Shown: positions 1 through 8,809, numbered from the stretch's first letter. The stretch: DNA of 64,000 nt from Maribacter algarum (ex Lu et al. 2025) (nom. illeg.) (GCA_947495915.1 CANMAW010000001.1:310001-374000), one strand, 5' to 3'. Numbers and translations: made by a program. The notes: generated by a model not told the origin, from the sequence alone.

Positions 1-524
1 CGTTCAGGATCAATAGCAACCACTTGTGCTAATAATTCCTCTAATACCACAATACGTTCTTTAAAATCTTGCTCTAACACACTACCCTCTTCAGAACGAA
101 ATTTGTTAATTTCAATAAGTGCTTCTTTTAAGGCGATAACGATTGTTTTATAATCTTCATCACTTACATCTTCACGATCGGTTCTTAAAGCATCTGGCAT
201 TCGAAGTGCCATTTCCATTAAACGCAGATCATCGCCTTCAGCGATTGTTTTCAGCTGAGACATATAATTCTTGATTACCTCTTCATTAATCTGAGATGAA
301 GATTCAGCACCAGTTGATTCAACATACAGTCCGAAATCGACCTTACCCCGAACTAAAGAACTCGCAATACTTTTTCTTAGTTCGAGTTCTTTTTCGCGGT
401 ATGCTGATGGCATACGTGCATTTAAATCTAAATTTTTACTGTTAAGTGATTTAAGCTCAACAGTAATTTTTTTTGTCGGAAGCTGAATAACATGCTTTCC
501 GAAACCGGTCATTGACTGAATCAT
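1..524 (-). CDS. yicC: YicC family protein, partial (C-terminus outside window)
   Basis: I translated this by hand on the minus strand. The protein begins MIQSMTGFGKHVIQLPTKKI, and the MxSMTGFG start is the hallmark of the YicC/YloC family. YicC of E. coli is now regarded as an endoribonuclease that helps degrade some small RNAs. About 174 residues are visible; members are near 290, so the C-terminal domain lies outside the window. Upstream there is an exact Bacteroidota -7 element (544-551) with a TTTG at 574-577, placing transcription start about a dozen bases before the ATG. This supports the start at 524. Identification is firm; the RNase activity is transferred from the family. Confidence 0.88.
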   Translation of the reverse strand, partial: MIQSMTGFGKHVIQLPTKKITVELKSLNSKNLDLNARMPSAYREKELELRKSIASSLVRGKVDFGLYVESTGAESSSQINEEVIKNYMSQLKTIAEGDDLRLMEMALRMPDALRTDREDVSDEDYKTIVIALKEALIEINKFRSEEGSVLEQDFKERIVVLEELLAQVVAIDPE

Positions 525-543
525 AAATATGCTTTGATTTCGG

Positions 544-577
544 CAAAGGTACTGGTTTTCTTATAGAAAGAACCAAA
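544..577 (-). promoter_or_regulatory. Promoter of the yicC-like gene (-33 TTTG, -7 TACCTTTG)
   Basis: On the minus strand TTTG (577-574) is followed, after 22 bases, by TACCTTTG (551-544), an exact match to the Bacteroidota -7 consensus TAnnTTTG. The ATG follows at 524. The 22-base spacer is slightly longer than usual and contains an imperfect inverted repeat around TTTCT/AGAAA. Confidence 0.6.
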
Positions 578-614
578 TTTGCCTTGCTGACTAATTGCAT
601 CAAAAATCTGGAAT

Positions 615-670
615 AAAAGAGCTATTAAAATAGTTTATAAGACGCTATCATGAATGATTAAAGCTCTTTT
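615..670 (-). terminator. Possible terminator of the DUF1080 gene
   Basis: The 9-base arms AAAAGAGCT (615-623) and AGCTCTTTT (662-670) are perfect inverted repeats spanning the stop codon of the minus-strand gene ending at 658. The loop is long (38 bases) and the T-tract is part of the stem, so this is only a weak candidate. Confidence 0.35.
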
Positions 671-1398
671 ATCTTAATATTTCTAAATGACACGCCGTCA
701 CCATGATCTTGAACACCAATTTTACCTGTTGTATATTTTGCAAAATGTTCCCAATCTGCAAATTTTGATTTCGAAACCATATTACTCCATTCTGGGTCAT
801 TAACCGGAAAGTTTACAATCTCTGTATCATTAAGAACAATGACCCCCATATTTGTTTTATGATTAATTGTTATTTCACATAAATTCCACTCACCAACCGG
901 CTTAGTAACATCTTCAGAAGGAGAAACCATATCATACAATGCCCCTGCTTGATGACTTGTACCGTTTTTTCCATCAGGGTGTTTATCATTATCTAATACT
1001 TGAATTTCCGGCCCTGTTTCATAGGGCTGACCTAGATTATCAAGCTCTTTAACCGCCCAAAATATTCCACTATTTCCAGCTTCAGAAATTTTCCATTCTA
1101 AAGAAAGTACAAAGTCAGTATATTCTTCATTACTAACTATATTATAACTTTCTCCATTGCGCTCTTTTGGCGGATAGAAAACCATAGCTCCATCTTCAAT
1201 CTTCCAATGCTCTGAAACACCTTCTTTTCCATATTCATGCCACCCATCAAACGAAGAACCATCAAATAAAACAGTCCACTCATTTTTTGGCACCTCCATT
1301 TCCACCGGTGTAGTCAATTTTTCTTCTATTTCCTTTGTCTTTTCTTTACATCCAAAAAATGTAAGTGCTAATAATGTAGTAAAAAAAATACCTTTCAT
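658..1398 (-). CDS. DUF1080 (3-keto-disaccharide hydrolase family) lipoprotein
   Basis: The protein is about 246 residues and begins MKGIFFTTLLALTFFGC, a lipoprotein signal with lipobox Cys17. A longer reading from 1428 would put ten polar residues before the signal, so I chose the ATG at 1398. The mature part carries the DUF1080 pattern: WTVLFDGSSFDGWHEYG near the start, then NSGIFWAV, GPEIQVLDND, EWN and GKIGVQDHG. The fold is a concanavalin-like beta-sandwich. Characterised members hydrolyse 3-keto-glycosides after C3 oxidation of the sugar. The gene lies 42 bases downstream of a TIM-barrel isomerase gene, probably in one operon, within a locus of sugar oxidoreductases. Family is sure; substrate is unknown. 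Confidence 0.88.
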   Translation of the reverse strand: MKGIFFTTLLALTFFGCKEKTKEIEEKLTTPVEMEVPKNEWTVLFDGSSFDGWHEYGKEGVSEHWKIEDGAMVFYPPKERNGESYNIVSNEEYTDFVLSLEWKISEAGNSGIFWAVKELDNLGQPYETGPEIQVLDNDKHPDGKNGTSHQAGALYDMVSPSEDVTKPVGEWNLCEITINHKTNMGVIVLNDTEIVNFPVNDPEWSNMVSKSKFADWEHFAKYTTGKIGVQDHGDGVSFRNIKIKEL

Positions 1399-1440
1399 AA
1401 GTTCTATTTTAAATCCTAATATTTTCAATCAATTTTTCTT

Positions 1441-2493
1441 TTAGGTTCCTAATATTTTTCGAAGCATTTCTTTATCAACTGCTGCACCAGCAAAGTCATC
1501 AAAAGTTTTTTCGGTTGCTTCGATAATATGGTCTTGAATAAAAATTGCTCCTTCACGAGCACCTTGTTCTGGGCTTTTAATACAACATTCCCACTCCATT
1601 ACAGCCCAAACATCACAGCCATATTGGGTGAGCTTCGAAAAGATTGTTTTAAAATCGATCTGCCCATCGCCAAGTGATCGGTATCTACCTGCTCGATCTC
1701 CCCAGTCATTATAACCGCCAAATGCCCCTTTTTTTCCTGTAGGATTAAATTCAGAATCTTTAACATGAAATGATTTGATAAACTCATGGTAATGGTCAAT
1801 GTACTCGATATAGTCAAGCTGCTGTAAAACAAAATGACTTGGGTCGTAAAGAATATTTACACGTTTGTGATTTCCTGTAGCTTCTAAAAATCGTTCAAAT
1901 GTATCACCATCGTGAAGGTCCTCACCTGGGTGAATTTCATAACATACATCAACACCTTCCTCATCAAAATGATTTAAAATTGGCAACCATCTTTTCGCCA
2001 ATTCTTCAAAGCCCATTTCAACTAAACCGGCAGGTCTTTGTGGCCATGGATGCCAGGTATGCCATAACAATGCTCCTGAAAAAGTCGCATGTGCTTTTAT
2101 ACCAAGTCGACGACTAGCGGTAGCTGCCTTTTTCACAACATCAACAGCCCATTCTGTACGTGCCTTTGGATTGTTTTTTACACTGTCGGGCGCAAAATTA
2201 TCAAACATCAAATCATAAGCCGGGTGAACTGCAACCAATTGCCCTTGTAAATGAGTTGACAATTCGGTAATCTCTAAACCATATGAATTGACTTTTCCTT
2301 TCAATTCATCACAATAAGTTTGACTTTCTGCAGCTTTGTCTAAATCGATTAAAAAACTCTCCCATGTTGGAATTTGAATTCCCTTGTATCCCAAATCTGC
2401 TGCCCACTTACACATTCCATCTAAAGTGTTGAAAGGGGCTTTACTATCTACAAATTGTGCTAAAAATACTGCTGGTCCTTTGATTGTCTTCAT
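1441..2493 (-). CDS. Sugar phosphate isomerase/epimerase family protein (TIM barrel)
   Basis: A 350-residue AP-endonuclease-2-type TIM barrel without a signal peptide, so probably cytoplasmic. Likely metal ligands are in place: Glu186 in CYEIHPGE, Asp217 and His220 in YDPSH, His243 in SFHVKD and Glu300 in VMEWECC. Such proteins isomerise or epimerise sugars and keto-sugars using a divalent metal. It is the first gene of the unit that continues into the DUF1080 lipoprotein, and it is divergent (138 bases) from a GMC oxidoreductase gene. This context suggests that it acts on the keto-sugar released by the locus, but no substrate can be read from the sequence. Confidence 0.85.
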   Translation of the reverse strand: MKTIKGPAVFLAQFVDSKAPFNTLDGMCKWAADLGYKGIQIPTWESFLIDLDKAAESQTYCDELKGKVNSYGLEITELSTHLQGQLVAVHPAYDLMFDNFAPDSVKNNPKARTEWAVDVVKKAATASRRLGIKAHATFSGALLWHTWHPWPQRPAGLVEMGFEELAKRWLPILNHFDEEGVDVCYEIHPGEDLHDGDTFERFLEATGNHKRVNILYDPSHFVLQQLDYIEYIDHYHEFIKSFHVKDSEFNPTGKKGAFGGYNDWGDRAGRYRSLGDGQIDFKTIFSKLTQYGCDVWAVMEWECCIKSPEQGAREGAIFIQDHIIEATEKTFDDFAGAAVDKEMLRKILGT

Positions 2494-2631
2494 TTTATAT
2501 TTACTAGAAGTTATTGAATTTAAATATTAGAGAATTTAACCTATATTTAGAATGGAATTTCTCCCTTTTTTTCTTAAAAAGTTAAGATATAAATATAAGG
2601 AATACCTATAGAAAACCATAATAAATCTAGG

Positions 2632-4335
2632 ATGAATAAAGAAGAACAATATGACGCAATTGTTGTTGGCACAGGAATAAGCGGAGGCTGGGCTGCTAAA
2701 GAACTATGCGAAAACGGACTTAAAACTCTGGTGTTAGAGCGGGGTCGAATGGTTAAACATATTGAAGACTATCCTACTATACATGACGACCCATGGGACT
2801 ATCCTTTAAAAGGCGAACTTTCTAAAGAAGACAAAAAGAAATATCACGTTCAAAGTAGAGTTGGCTGGGCGCCTAAAGAAGACGTAAAGCACTTTTTTGT
2901 GAATGACCTTGAACATCCTTATGTAGAAACAAAACGTTTCGATTGGATACGGGGTTACCAGGTCGGTGGCAGATCTTTAACATGGGGCAAGCAGAGTTAT
3001 AGGTGGAGTGATATTGATTTTTCTGCAAATAAAAAAGAAGGGGTTAGTATTGACTGGCCGGTGCGCTACAAAGATATTTCTACGTGGTATGATAAAGTAG
3101 AGGAATTTATTGGTGTTAGTGGTGAAAATTTAGGTCTTGAAGTGCTACCTGATGGCAAATTTCAACCAGCTATGGATTTAAATTGCGTAGAGGAAGATTT
3201 CAAAAAAACGACTGCTGACAAATTTGATGATGGCCGTCTTATTACTATTGGTCGCGCCGCTCATATTACCGATCCAAATGCCAACTTTGAAGGTCGTGGT
3301 GTTTGTCAAAATCGAAATCGATGCTGGCGTGGATGCCCTTTTGGTGGTTATTTTAGCAGTAACTCATCAACACTACCTGCGGCCGATCGAACCGGAAATA
3401 TGACCCTACGACCCAACTCTATAGTACATGAAGTGATTTATGACGATAAAACTAAAAAAGCTACTGGTGTTCGAGTAATTGATGCTGAAACGCATGAAAA
3501 ACTTGAATATAAAGCAAAGGTGATTTTTTTATGTGCTTCAGCGATGGCATCAGTAGGTATATTAATGCAATCGAAATCAAAACGCTTTCCGAATGGATTA
3601 GGCAATGATTCTGATGCCCTCGGAAGAGGAATTATGGACCATCACTATAAACTTGGGGCTACAGCCAAAGTAGATGGTTATTTAGATAAATACTATCGAG
3701 GTAGAAGACCAAACGGTTTTTATATTCCACGTTTTGTTAATCTTGATGACAAAACAAAGAGAAAAGGATATCTACGAGGATTTGGATATCAAGGCTCTGC
3801 GAGTAGAAACGATTGGTCGAGTAGCATTGCGGAGTTGAGTTACGGTAAAGATTTAAAAGAAGAACTCTTAAAACCAGGAAGCTGGCAAATTGGAGTAACT
3901 GGTTTCGGAGAATTTCTTCCTTATGACGATAATCGAGTAACTTTAAGTGAGACTAAAAAAGATCAATGGGGGCTACCGCAATTAGTTTTTGACGTGGAGT
4001 TTAAAGAAAATGAGTACAACATGCGAGAAGACATTAAAAAAGAGATTGTTTCAATGTTCAAAGCTGCTGGCTTTAAAGATGTACAATCATATGAAGAATC
4101 TTCTGGCCCAGGGTTAGGTATTCATGAAATGGGCGGAGCTCGAATGGGGCACAATGCAAAAACTTCAATTGTAAATAAATTCAACCAAATTCATACCGTA
4201 CCTAATGTTTATGTTACTGATGGGGCTTTTATGACCTCATCTAGTTGTGTGAATCCATCATTAACTTATATGGCTTTTACCGCTAGAGCGGCTAATCATG
4301 CCGCTGAACAATTTAAAAACGGTAAGTTTTCTTAA
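2632..4335 (+). CDS. GMC family FAD-dependent oxidoreductase (paralogue 1, no adjacent small subunit)
   Basis: A 567-residue flavoprotein. The N-terminal dinucleotide-binding motif is VVGTGISGGWAAKEL, followed by the ribose-binding glutamate in VLERGR. The catalytic His498 lies in GIHEMGGARMG and Asn541 in CVNPSLTYMAF, as in GMC dehydrogenases. A cysteine motif C225-x5-C231-x3-C235-P precedes the substrate-side region. There is no signal peptide. It is strikingly similar along its whole length to the GMC protein at 9037, which is followed by a Tat-exported small subunit; this copy has none. Likely role: oxidation of a sugar or glycoside hydroxyl, plausibly at C3, passing electrons to a respiratory acceptor. 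An ASCH-domain gene follows. Confidence 0.9.
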   Translation: MNKEEQYDAIVVGTGISGGWAAKELCENGLKTLVLERGRMVKHIEDYPTIHDDPWDYPLKGELSKEDKKKYHVQSRVGWAPKEDVKHFFVNDLEHPYVETKRFDWIRGYQVGGRSLTWGKQSYRWSDIDFSANKKEGVSIDWPVRYKDISTWYDKVEEFIGVSGENLGLEVLPDGKFQPAMDLNCVEEDFKKTTADKFDDGRLITIGRAAHITDPNANFEGRGVCQNRNRCWRGCPFGGYFSSNSSTLPAADRTGNMTLRPNSIVHEVIYDDKTKKATGVRVIDAETHEKLEYKAKVIFLCASAMASVGILMQSKSKRFPNGLGNDSDALGRGIMDHHYKLGATAKVDGYLDKYYRGRRPNGFYIPRFVNLDDKTKRKGYLRGFGYQGSASRNDWSSSIAELSYGKDLKEELLKPGSWQIGVTGFGEFLPYDDNRVTLSETKKDQWGLPQLVFDVEFKENEYNMREDIKKEIVSMFKAAGFKDVQSYEESSGPGLGIHEMGGARMGHNAKTSIVNKFNQIHTVPNVYVTDGAFMTSSSCVNPSLTYMAFTARAANHAAEQFKNGKFS

Positions 4336-4380
4336 AAAACAAACCGACAATATTAACTAACCACCATACGTTTACATTTC

Positions 4381-4848
4381 ATGGACAACCATTCTGCCAA
4401 TAACATGTGGGGAGATTATTTAAAAAATCACCTCGAAGACGTCTTTCATGATGCCCCAAAAACCATCCACTTTTGTGATAATGAAAAAGATGCAAATGAA
4501 TGTTCGAAATTGGTACTTTCTGGAATTAAAAAGGCGACCACAGATTCGCTACTAGGTATACAGCATAGAAACGAACGCTTACCTAAAATTGGAGATTTTA
4601 TAGTTGTTACAGATTGGGAAGGAGAAGCCCAATGTATTATAGAAATAACCAAAGTTACCCTAAAACCATTCTTCAGTATTAATGAAGCATACGCTCAAAA
4701 AGAAGGTGAGGGAGATAAATCTTTAGATTACTGGAAGAAAACACATTGGGATTATTACAAACGCGAACTTGAGGTCTTTGACAGAGAACCACGCGAAAGC
4801 ATGATAGTGGTGTGTCAAGAATTTGAAGTAGTTTTTAAAAGAAAATAA
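4381..4848 (+). CDS. ASCH domain-containing protein
   Basis: A 155-residue soluble protein with the ASCH layout: an N-terminal helical part with WGDYL, then GIKKATTDSLLG, LPKIGDFIVVTDWEGEAQCII and a C-terminal DYWKKTHWDYYKREL helix. ASCH domains share the PUA-like fold and are thought to bind RNA or nucleotides; some related proteins are N4-acetylcytidine amidohydrolases or RNases. It sits 45 bases downstream of the GMC gene on the same strand and ends in a strong hairpin terminator, so it is probably co-transcribed, though it has no evident connection to sugar oxidation. Family call is good; function is unknown. Confidence 0.8.
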   Translation: MDNHSANNMWGDYLKNHLEDVFHDAPKTIHFCDNEKDANECSKLVLSGIKKATTDSLLGIQHRNERLPKIGDFIVVTDWEGEAQCIIEITKVTLKPFFSINEAYAQKEGEGDKSLDYWKKTHWDYYKRELEVFDREPRESMIVVCQEFEVVFKRK

Positions 4849-4849
4849 T

Positions 4850-4894
4850 CATTAAAAAAGCCTAGTAAATTTAATTTACTAGGCTTTTTTAATG
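4850..4894. terminator. Bidirectional rho-independent terminator
   Basis: A nearly perfect hairpin, AAAAAAGCCTAGTAAAT paired with ATTTACTAGGCTTTTTT, lies between two convergent genes. A-tract and T-tract flank the stem, so it can stop transcription from both the ASCH gene and the Gfo/Idh/MocA gene. Confidence 0.9.
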
Positions 4895-4911
4895 ATAAGA
4901 AACTTGTTAAA

Positions 4912-6051
4912 CTATTTAAGAAGTTTGACCCAAGTGTTCTTGTTTTTATTTGATTCTACAGTTGCCTCAATAAAATTCATTCCACGTACGCCATCTTCCA
5001 TTGTCGGAAACTCGCCTTCATCGTATTTTTTACCGCGTATGGCTTTTGCTACACCTAAATAAATATTAGCCATAGAATCGAAAATACCCTCTGGGTGCCC
5101 TGCTGGCAACTTAGTTCCATCTAAAGACAATTTAGAATTATAGGCATGGCCTGGCTTATATATCTGTGTGGGTTCAGTATCGCTTAATTTGTATAAGAAG
5201 TTCGGGTTTTCTTGCTCCCAACGAAAAGCTCCTTTAGAACCATATATCGCAATTGCTAATCCGTTTTCTTCACCCGTTGCAACTTGGCTACTTCGAATTA
5301 CACCCTTTACATGATCATCCATACGTATAAGTACAGTGCCATCAACATCCATTTTATTATCCTTATACAAATAATTAAAATCACTTAACAAAGATTTCAC
5401 TTTCAAGCCTGTGGTATATTCTACCATATTGAATGCATGAACACCAATATCACCCATACAAGAGCTAATACCAGCTTTTTTAGGGTCTAACCTCCAAACG
5501 GTAGAACGTTTCTTTTTGTCATGAATAATTTCATTTATCCAGCCTTGGTAATATCTTGCATCTACTTTATGAATTTTACCTATTTCACCAGCCTTTATCA
5601 TTTCACGCATTTGACGCACCATTGGGTAACCCGTATACGTATGTGTTAATGCAAAAACAGCACCCGATTTAGCATGTGCTTTTTGTAAAATTTTTGCCTC
5701 AGCTAAGGTCGTAGTCATTGGTTTTTCGCAAATAACATGAAAGCCATTATCTAATAGCTTTTTTGCCATCGGAAAGTGTAAAAAATTTGGTGTTAAAATA
5801 GAACACACTTGTATTCTTTCACTTTCAGGAAGTTTTAACTCCTCTTCAACCAGCGTATCAAAATCGGTGTATATTCTGTTTAATGGAACATCAATCTCTC
5901 GAGCAAATGCTTTATTTGCTTTAAAATCTGGATTGAAACAACCTCCAACTATTTCATAATTATCATTTATATGAGAAGCAACTCGGTGTAACACTCCGAT
6001 AAGAGAATCTCCACCTCCACCTAAAACTCCTAATCTTATTTTTTTTGGCAT
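4912..6051 (-). CDS. Gfo/Idh/MocA family NAD(P)-dependent oxidoreductase
   Basis: A 379-residue protein with an N-terminal Rossmann domain (GVLGGGGDSLIG), the signature Glu109-Lys110-Pro111 in HVICEKPMTTT, and the second catalytic motif Asp201/His205 in GDIGVHAFN. There is no signal peptide, so it acts in the cytoplasm. Members oxidise or reduce sugars and cyclitols, including 3-keto-sugar reductases. It is the last gene of a minus-strand group 8809 to 4912 (Tat TIM-barrel protein, DinB, MFS permease, this enzyme). In this context a 3-keto-sugar reductase or dehydrogenase acting after uptake is a reasonable inference. Confidence 0.87.
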   Translation of the reverse strand: MPKKIRLGVLGGGGDSLIGVLHRVASHINDNYEIVGGCFNPDFKANKAFAREIDVPLNRIYTDFDTLVEEELKLPESERIQVCSILTPNFLHFPMAKKLLDNGFHVICEKPMTTTLAEAKILQKAHAKSGAVFALTHTYTGYPMVRQMREMIKAGEIGKIHKVDARYYQGWINEIIHDKKKRSTVWRLDPKKAGISSCMGDIGVHAFNMVEYTTGLKVKSLLSDFNYLYKDNKMDVDGTVLIRMDDHVKGVIRSSQVATGEENGLAIAIYGSKGAFRWEQENPNFLYKLSDTEPTQIYKPGHAYNSKLSLDGTKLPAGHPEGIFDSMANIYLGVAKAIRGKKYDEGEFPTMEDGVRGMNFIEATVESNKNKNTWVKLLK

Positions 6052-6105
6052 GAATGATCGTATTTGTTTTATTAATTATTTGAGAGGTATGAATATATAA
6101 AATCT

Positions 6106-7338
6106 CTAAGAGTTATATGTGATTTTTTCATTTTTGAACAAAATGATAAATAAAAGTAAAACCCCGAATGAAAAGCCAGCCGGATATAACCAAATAGATT
6201 TCCAGTTATGAACACCATTTTGCAGCATAAAAGTATCTGTTAAATAACCGGCTACCCAAAAACCAACCAACATACCTATGCCATAAGTCGCTAAGGTAAT
6301 TAAACCTTGCGCAGCGCTTTTGTATTCTGAACCTGCTTTACTATTGGTGTAAATTTGACCTGAAACAAAGAAAAAATCATAACATATACCATGTAATGCA
6401 ATACCAGTTAGTAATAAAAAAGTAAGTTCGCCAGTATTTCCAAAAGCGAACATGGTGTAACGAACACCCCAAGCCAACATCGCAATGAGTATTGTTTTTT
6501 TAAAACCAAACCTTTTAAAGAAGTAAGGCAATAAAACAAGGAATAAAATTTCTGACCCTTGGCCTAAAATTCCCATTTTGGCGGTAGTATTTTCCATACC
6601 TATTTCTATTAAAAAAGGATTGGTGTTTTGATAATAAAAAGCAAGTGGAATGCAAATAAGAATAGAAGACAAAAAGAAAATTAGAAAATTTCTATCTTTT
6701 AATAGCTTAAGCGCATCAAGACCTAAGATGTTACCAATAGAAACTTTTTGATCTTTTGATATTCTCGGCGGTGTTTTTGGCAAAGTAAAGCTCAAAAGAC
6801 CTAAAACTGCGGAAGCGATGGCGGTCATTAGAAAAGTATTCCTTAACAATCCCGTAGAAACTCCTGTCTCTGAATCCCAATGAAAAACGTAGCTTATAAG
6901 CACGCCAGCTATAATCCATCCTAGGGTACCAAATACCCGCACAAAAGAAAATTCTTTAGCGGGGTCTTTCATTTGGTTAAAAGCAATTGAATTTACCAAT
7001 GCAAGCGTTGGCATGTATAAAATCATATACACTAAAACATAAGGATAAAAGGTATTAAAGTCTGATGTTTGAAACATCATGTACATTAACAATGCTCCAC
7101 TTAAATGTAAAACACCTAATATCTTTTCGGCATTGAAAAAACGATCTGCAATTAAACCAATGACAAATGGCGCAACAATGGCTCCCCAACTCTGGGTGGA
7201 AAAAGCCATACCTATCTGACCAGCATCAGCCCGTATAGTATTGCCTAAAAAAGTTCCTAAAGTTACAAACCAACCGCCCCAGATAAAAAATTCTAAAAAC
7301 ATCATAACTGAGAGTTGAATACGCACTTTAGAATTCAT
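6106..7338 (-). CDS. MFS transporter, nucleoside:H+ symporter-like
   Basis: A 410-residue integral membrane protein with about twelve hydrophobic segments. The start resembles the NupG/XapB-type nucleoside:H+ symporter family (MMFLEFFIWGGWFVTLG), and the conserved FSFVRVFGTLGWI follows in the first half. Many Bacteroidota relatives lie in sugar-catabolic loci, so a sugar or keto-sugar substrate is more likely here than a nucleoside. It is 54 bases upstream of the Gfo/Idh/MocA gene and 9 bases downstream of the DinB gene, so an operon is likely. Transporter class is confident; substrate is an inference from context. Confidence 0.85.
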   Translation of the reverse strand: MNSKVRIQLSVMMFLEFFIWGGWFVTLGTFLGNTIRADAGQIGMAFSTQSWGAIVAPFVIGLIADRFFNAEKILGVLHLSGALLMYMMFQTSDFNTFYPYVLVYMILYMPTLALVNSIAFNQMKDPAKEFSFVRVFGTLGWIIAGVLISYVFHWDSETGVSTGLLRNTFLMTAIASAVLGLLSFTLPKTPPRISKDQKVSIGNILGLDALKLLKDRNFLIFFLSSILICIPLAFYYQNTNPFLIEIGMENTTAKMGILGQGSEILFLVLLPYFFKRFGFKKTILIAMLAWGVRYTMFAFGNTGELTFLLLTGIALHGICYDFFFVSGQIYTNSKAGSEYKSAAQGLITLATYGIGMLVGFWVAGYLTDTFMLQNGVHNWKSIWLYPAGFSFGVLLLFIILFKNEKITYNS

Positions 7339-7347
7339 GATTGTCGT

Positions 7348-7791
7348 TTATCTCTTATATAAAACAAAATCAAAAGGAATAGGCTCAATGTCATTATTTC
7401 TGAAATCGGTTGACATTTGACCACGATGATGGGTCGAGTGATTAATTATATGAAATAAAATATCTTGAACCGTATTCGAAAATAACCGTCCTTCTTCGTT
7501 CTCATAATCAACACGTCTATCAAAATCAGTAGTATTTGTCGTTATTTCAAACGAATTTCTTTGATTTTCATAGTGAATATCAGCCCAATCACTAATTTGA
7601 TGTATTTGAAATAAATCGTATTCTGCCTTTTTATTCATCAACTTTGCGTTCCATCTATGATGTGTATTCAATATATGACTAAACAGCCAAATACTTTTTT
7701 CAGGCACCTGACTCATTTGTTCACAATGTTCAATTAGCTGCTTATTGCAGTAAAAATTGTAATCGAATAATTGATTAAGAAATACTTTCAC
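7348..7791 (-). CDS. DinB family protein
   Basis: A 147-residue four-helix protein of the DinB/YfiT-like superfamily. The metal-binding histidines expected of the family are visible: an N-terminal one in FSHILNTHHRW and the C-terminal pair in INHSTHHRGQ. Family members are metal-dependent and some are thiol-S-transferases (bacillithiol, mycothiol), but most are uncharacterised. It lies between a Tat-exported TIM-barrel gene (25 bases) and an MFS permease gene (9 bases), an unexpected position inside a sugar operon. Confidence 0.82.
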   Translation of the reverse strand: MKVFLNQLFDYNFYCNKQLIEHCEQMSQVPEKSIWLFSHILNTHHRWNAKLMNKKAEYDLFQIHQISDWADIHYENQRNSFEITTNTTDFDRRVDYENEEGRLFSNTVQDILFHIINHSTHHRGQMSTDFRNNDIEPIPFDFVLYKR

Positions 7792-7816
7792 CTAGTTTAA
7801 AATTTAATCGTCGAAG

Positions 7817-8809
7817 TTAACCTAATTCTTTAGCAACTTTTAATAGTAAATTGCGTGTAGCCTTAATACCCTCGACTTCATTTAGTTCTTTACCCTCATA
7901 TTCAACACCAATAAAACCAGTATAACCAGCCTCTTTAACCATTTTTAGCATTTTAAAATAATCAATACCTAAATCATTACCATTTGCGTCAAATTCATTT
8001 GATTTGGCACTTACTGCTTTCGCGTAAGGCATTAATTCAGCTACCCCTTTGTACTTGTCATATGCTTCTTTACAACTCCAATCTTCATTTCTTGTAATAC
8101 AGAAATTTCCAAAATCGGGTAAAGTTCCACAATTATCAAGGTTAACAGCTTTCATCACTTCTGCATGCAATGCCCCATTCGAAGACAACCCTCCATGATT
8201 TTCAACAAGAATATTGATATTTTTGGTTTTAGCATAAGTGGAAAGTTTGGTTAAACCGTCAACCGCACTTTTCTTCCATTCTTCTGGCACCATACTACCA
8301 TTTAAATTTACTCGAATAGCGTGGCAACCCATTGCAGCAGCAGCATCTACCCACTTCTTATGTTTTTCAACAGTTTCATCTCTTTCTGCTTCGTCATTGA
8401 CGGCTAAATTTCCTTGACCATCAATCATAATTAGCACATTTTCCATTCCGTGTTTTTTGGCTTCTGCATTTGATTTAGAAACAAAAGCTGCCATTGCTTC
8501 TTCTGAATAATCGGCATCAGCTAACTCAGGGTTGTACAATTGACTTACATATTCTAATCCTGTAAATCCCCATTCTTTTGCTTTTTCTGCAAAACTGTAA
8601 GGGTCTACCCCCTCTTCTTTAATCATTCTATGAATACTCCACTGTGCTAATGAAAGTTTAAAAAACGGCTCAATTGGTTGATCATTATCAGTGATTACCT
8701 CTTTTTCGGAAGTTTCCTTTTTAGCACCTTCCTTACAAGCATGAAGACCAAATAAGCTAAAAGCCAAACTGGCTTGCGAACCATTTCTAATAAAATTTCT
8801 TCTTTTCAT
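7817..8809 (-). CDS. Tat-exported lipoprotein of the sugar phosphate isomerase/epimerase family
   Basis: A 330-residue TIM-barrel protein. Its N-terminus, MKRRNFIRNGSQASLAFSLF followed by GLHAC, combines a twin-arginine motif with a lipobox (Cys25), so the product should be a folded periplasmic lipoprotein. Barrel motifs include FTGLEYVSQLY, IRVNLNGSM, ILVENHGG and GFIGVEYEG. The DPSH-type motif of the cytoplasmic relative is replaced by LPDFGNF. It is the first gene of the minus-strand group ending at 4912 and is divergent (227 bases) from the second GMC operon. Periplasmic location suggests action on the oxidised sugar before uptake. Confidence 0.85.
   Translation of the reverse strand: MKRRNFIRNGSQASLAFSLFGLHACKEGAKKETSEKEVITDNDQPIEPFFKLSLAQWSIHRMIKEEGVDPYSFAEKAKEWGFTGLEYVSQLYNPELADADYSEEAMAAFVSKSNAEAKKHGMENVLIMIDGQGNLAVNDEAERDETVEKHKKWVDAAAAMGCHAIRVNLNGSMVPEEWKKSAVDGLTKLSTYAKTKNINILVENHGGLSSNGALHAEVMKAVNLDNCGTLPDFGNFCITRNEDWSCKEAYDKYKGVAELMPYAKAVSAKSNEFDANGNDLGIDYFKMLKMVKEAGYTGFIGVEYEGKELNEVEGIKATRNLLLKVAKELG

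Noticed and set aside
1399-1428. Longer N-terminus for the DUF1080 gene
   Set aside because: The extra residues precede a complete lipoprotein signal; the ATG at 1398 is the natural start.
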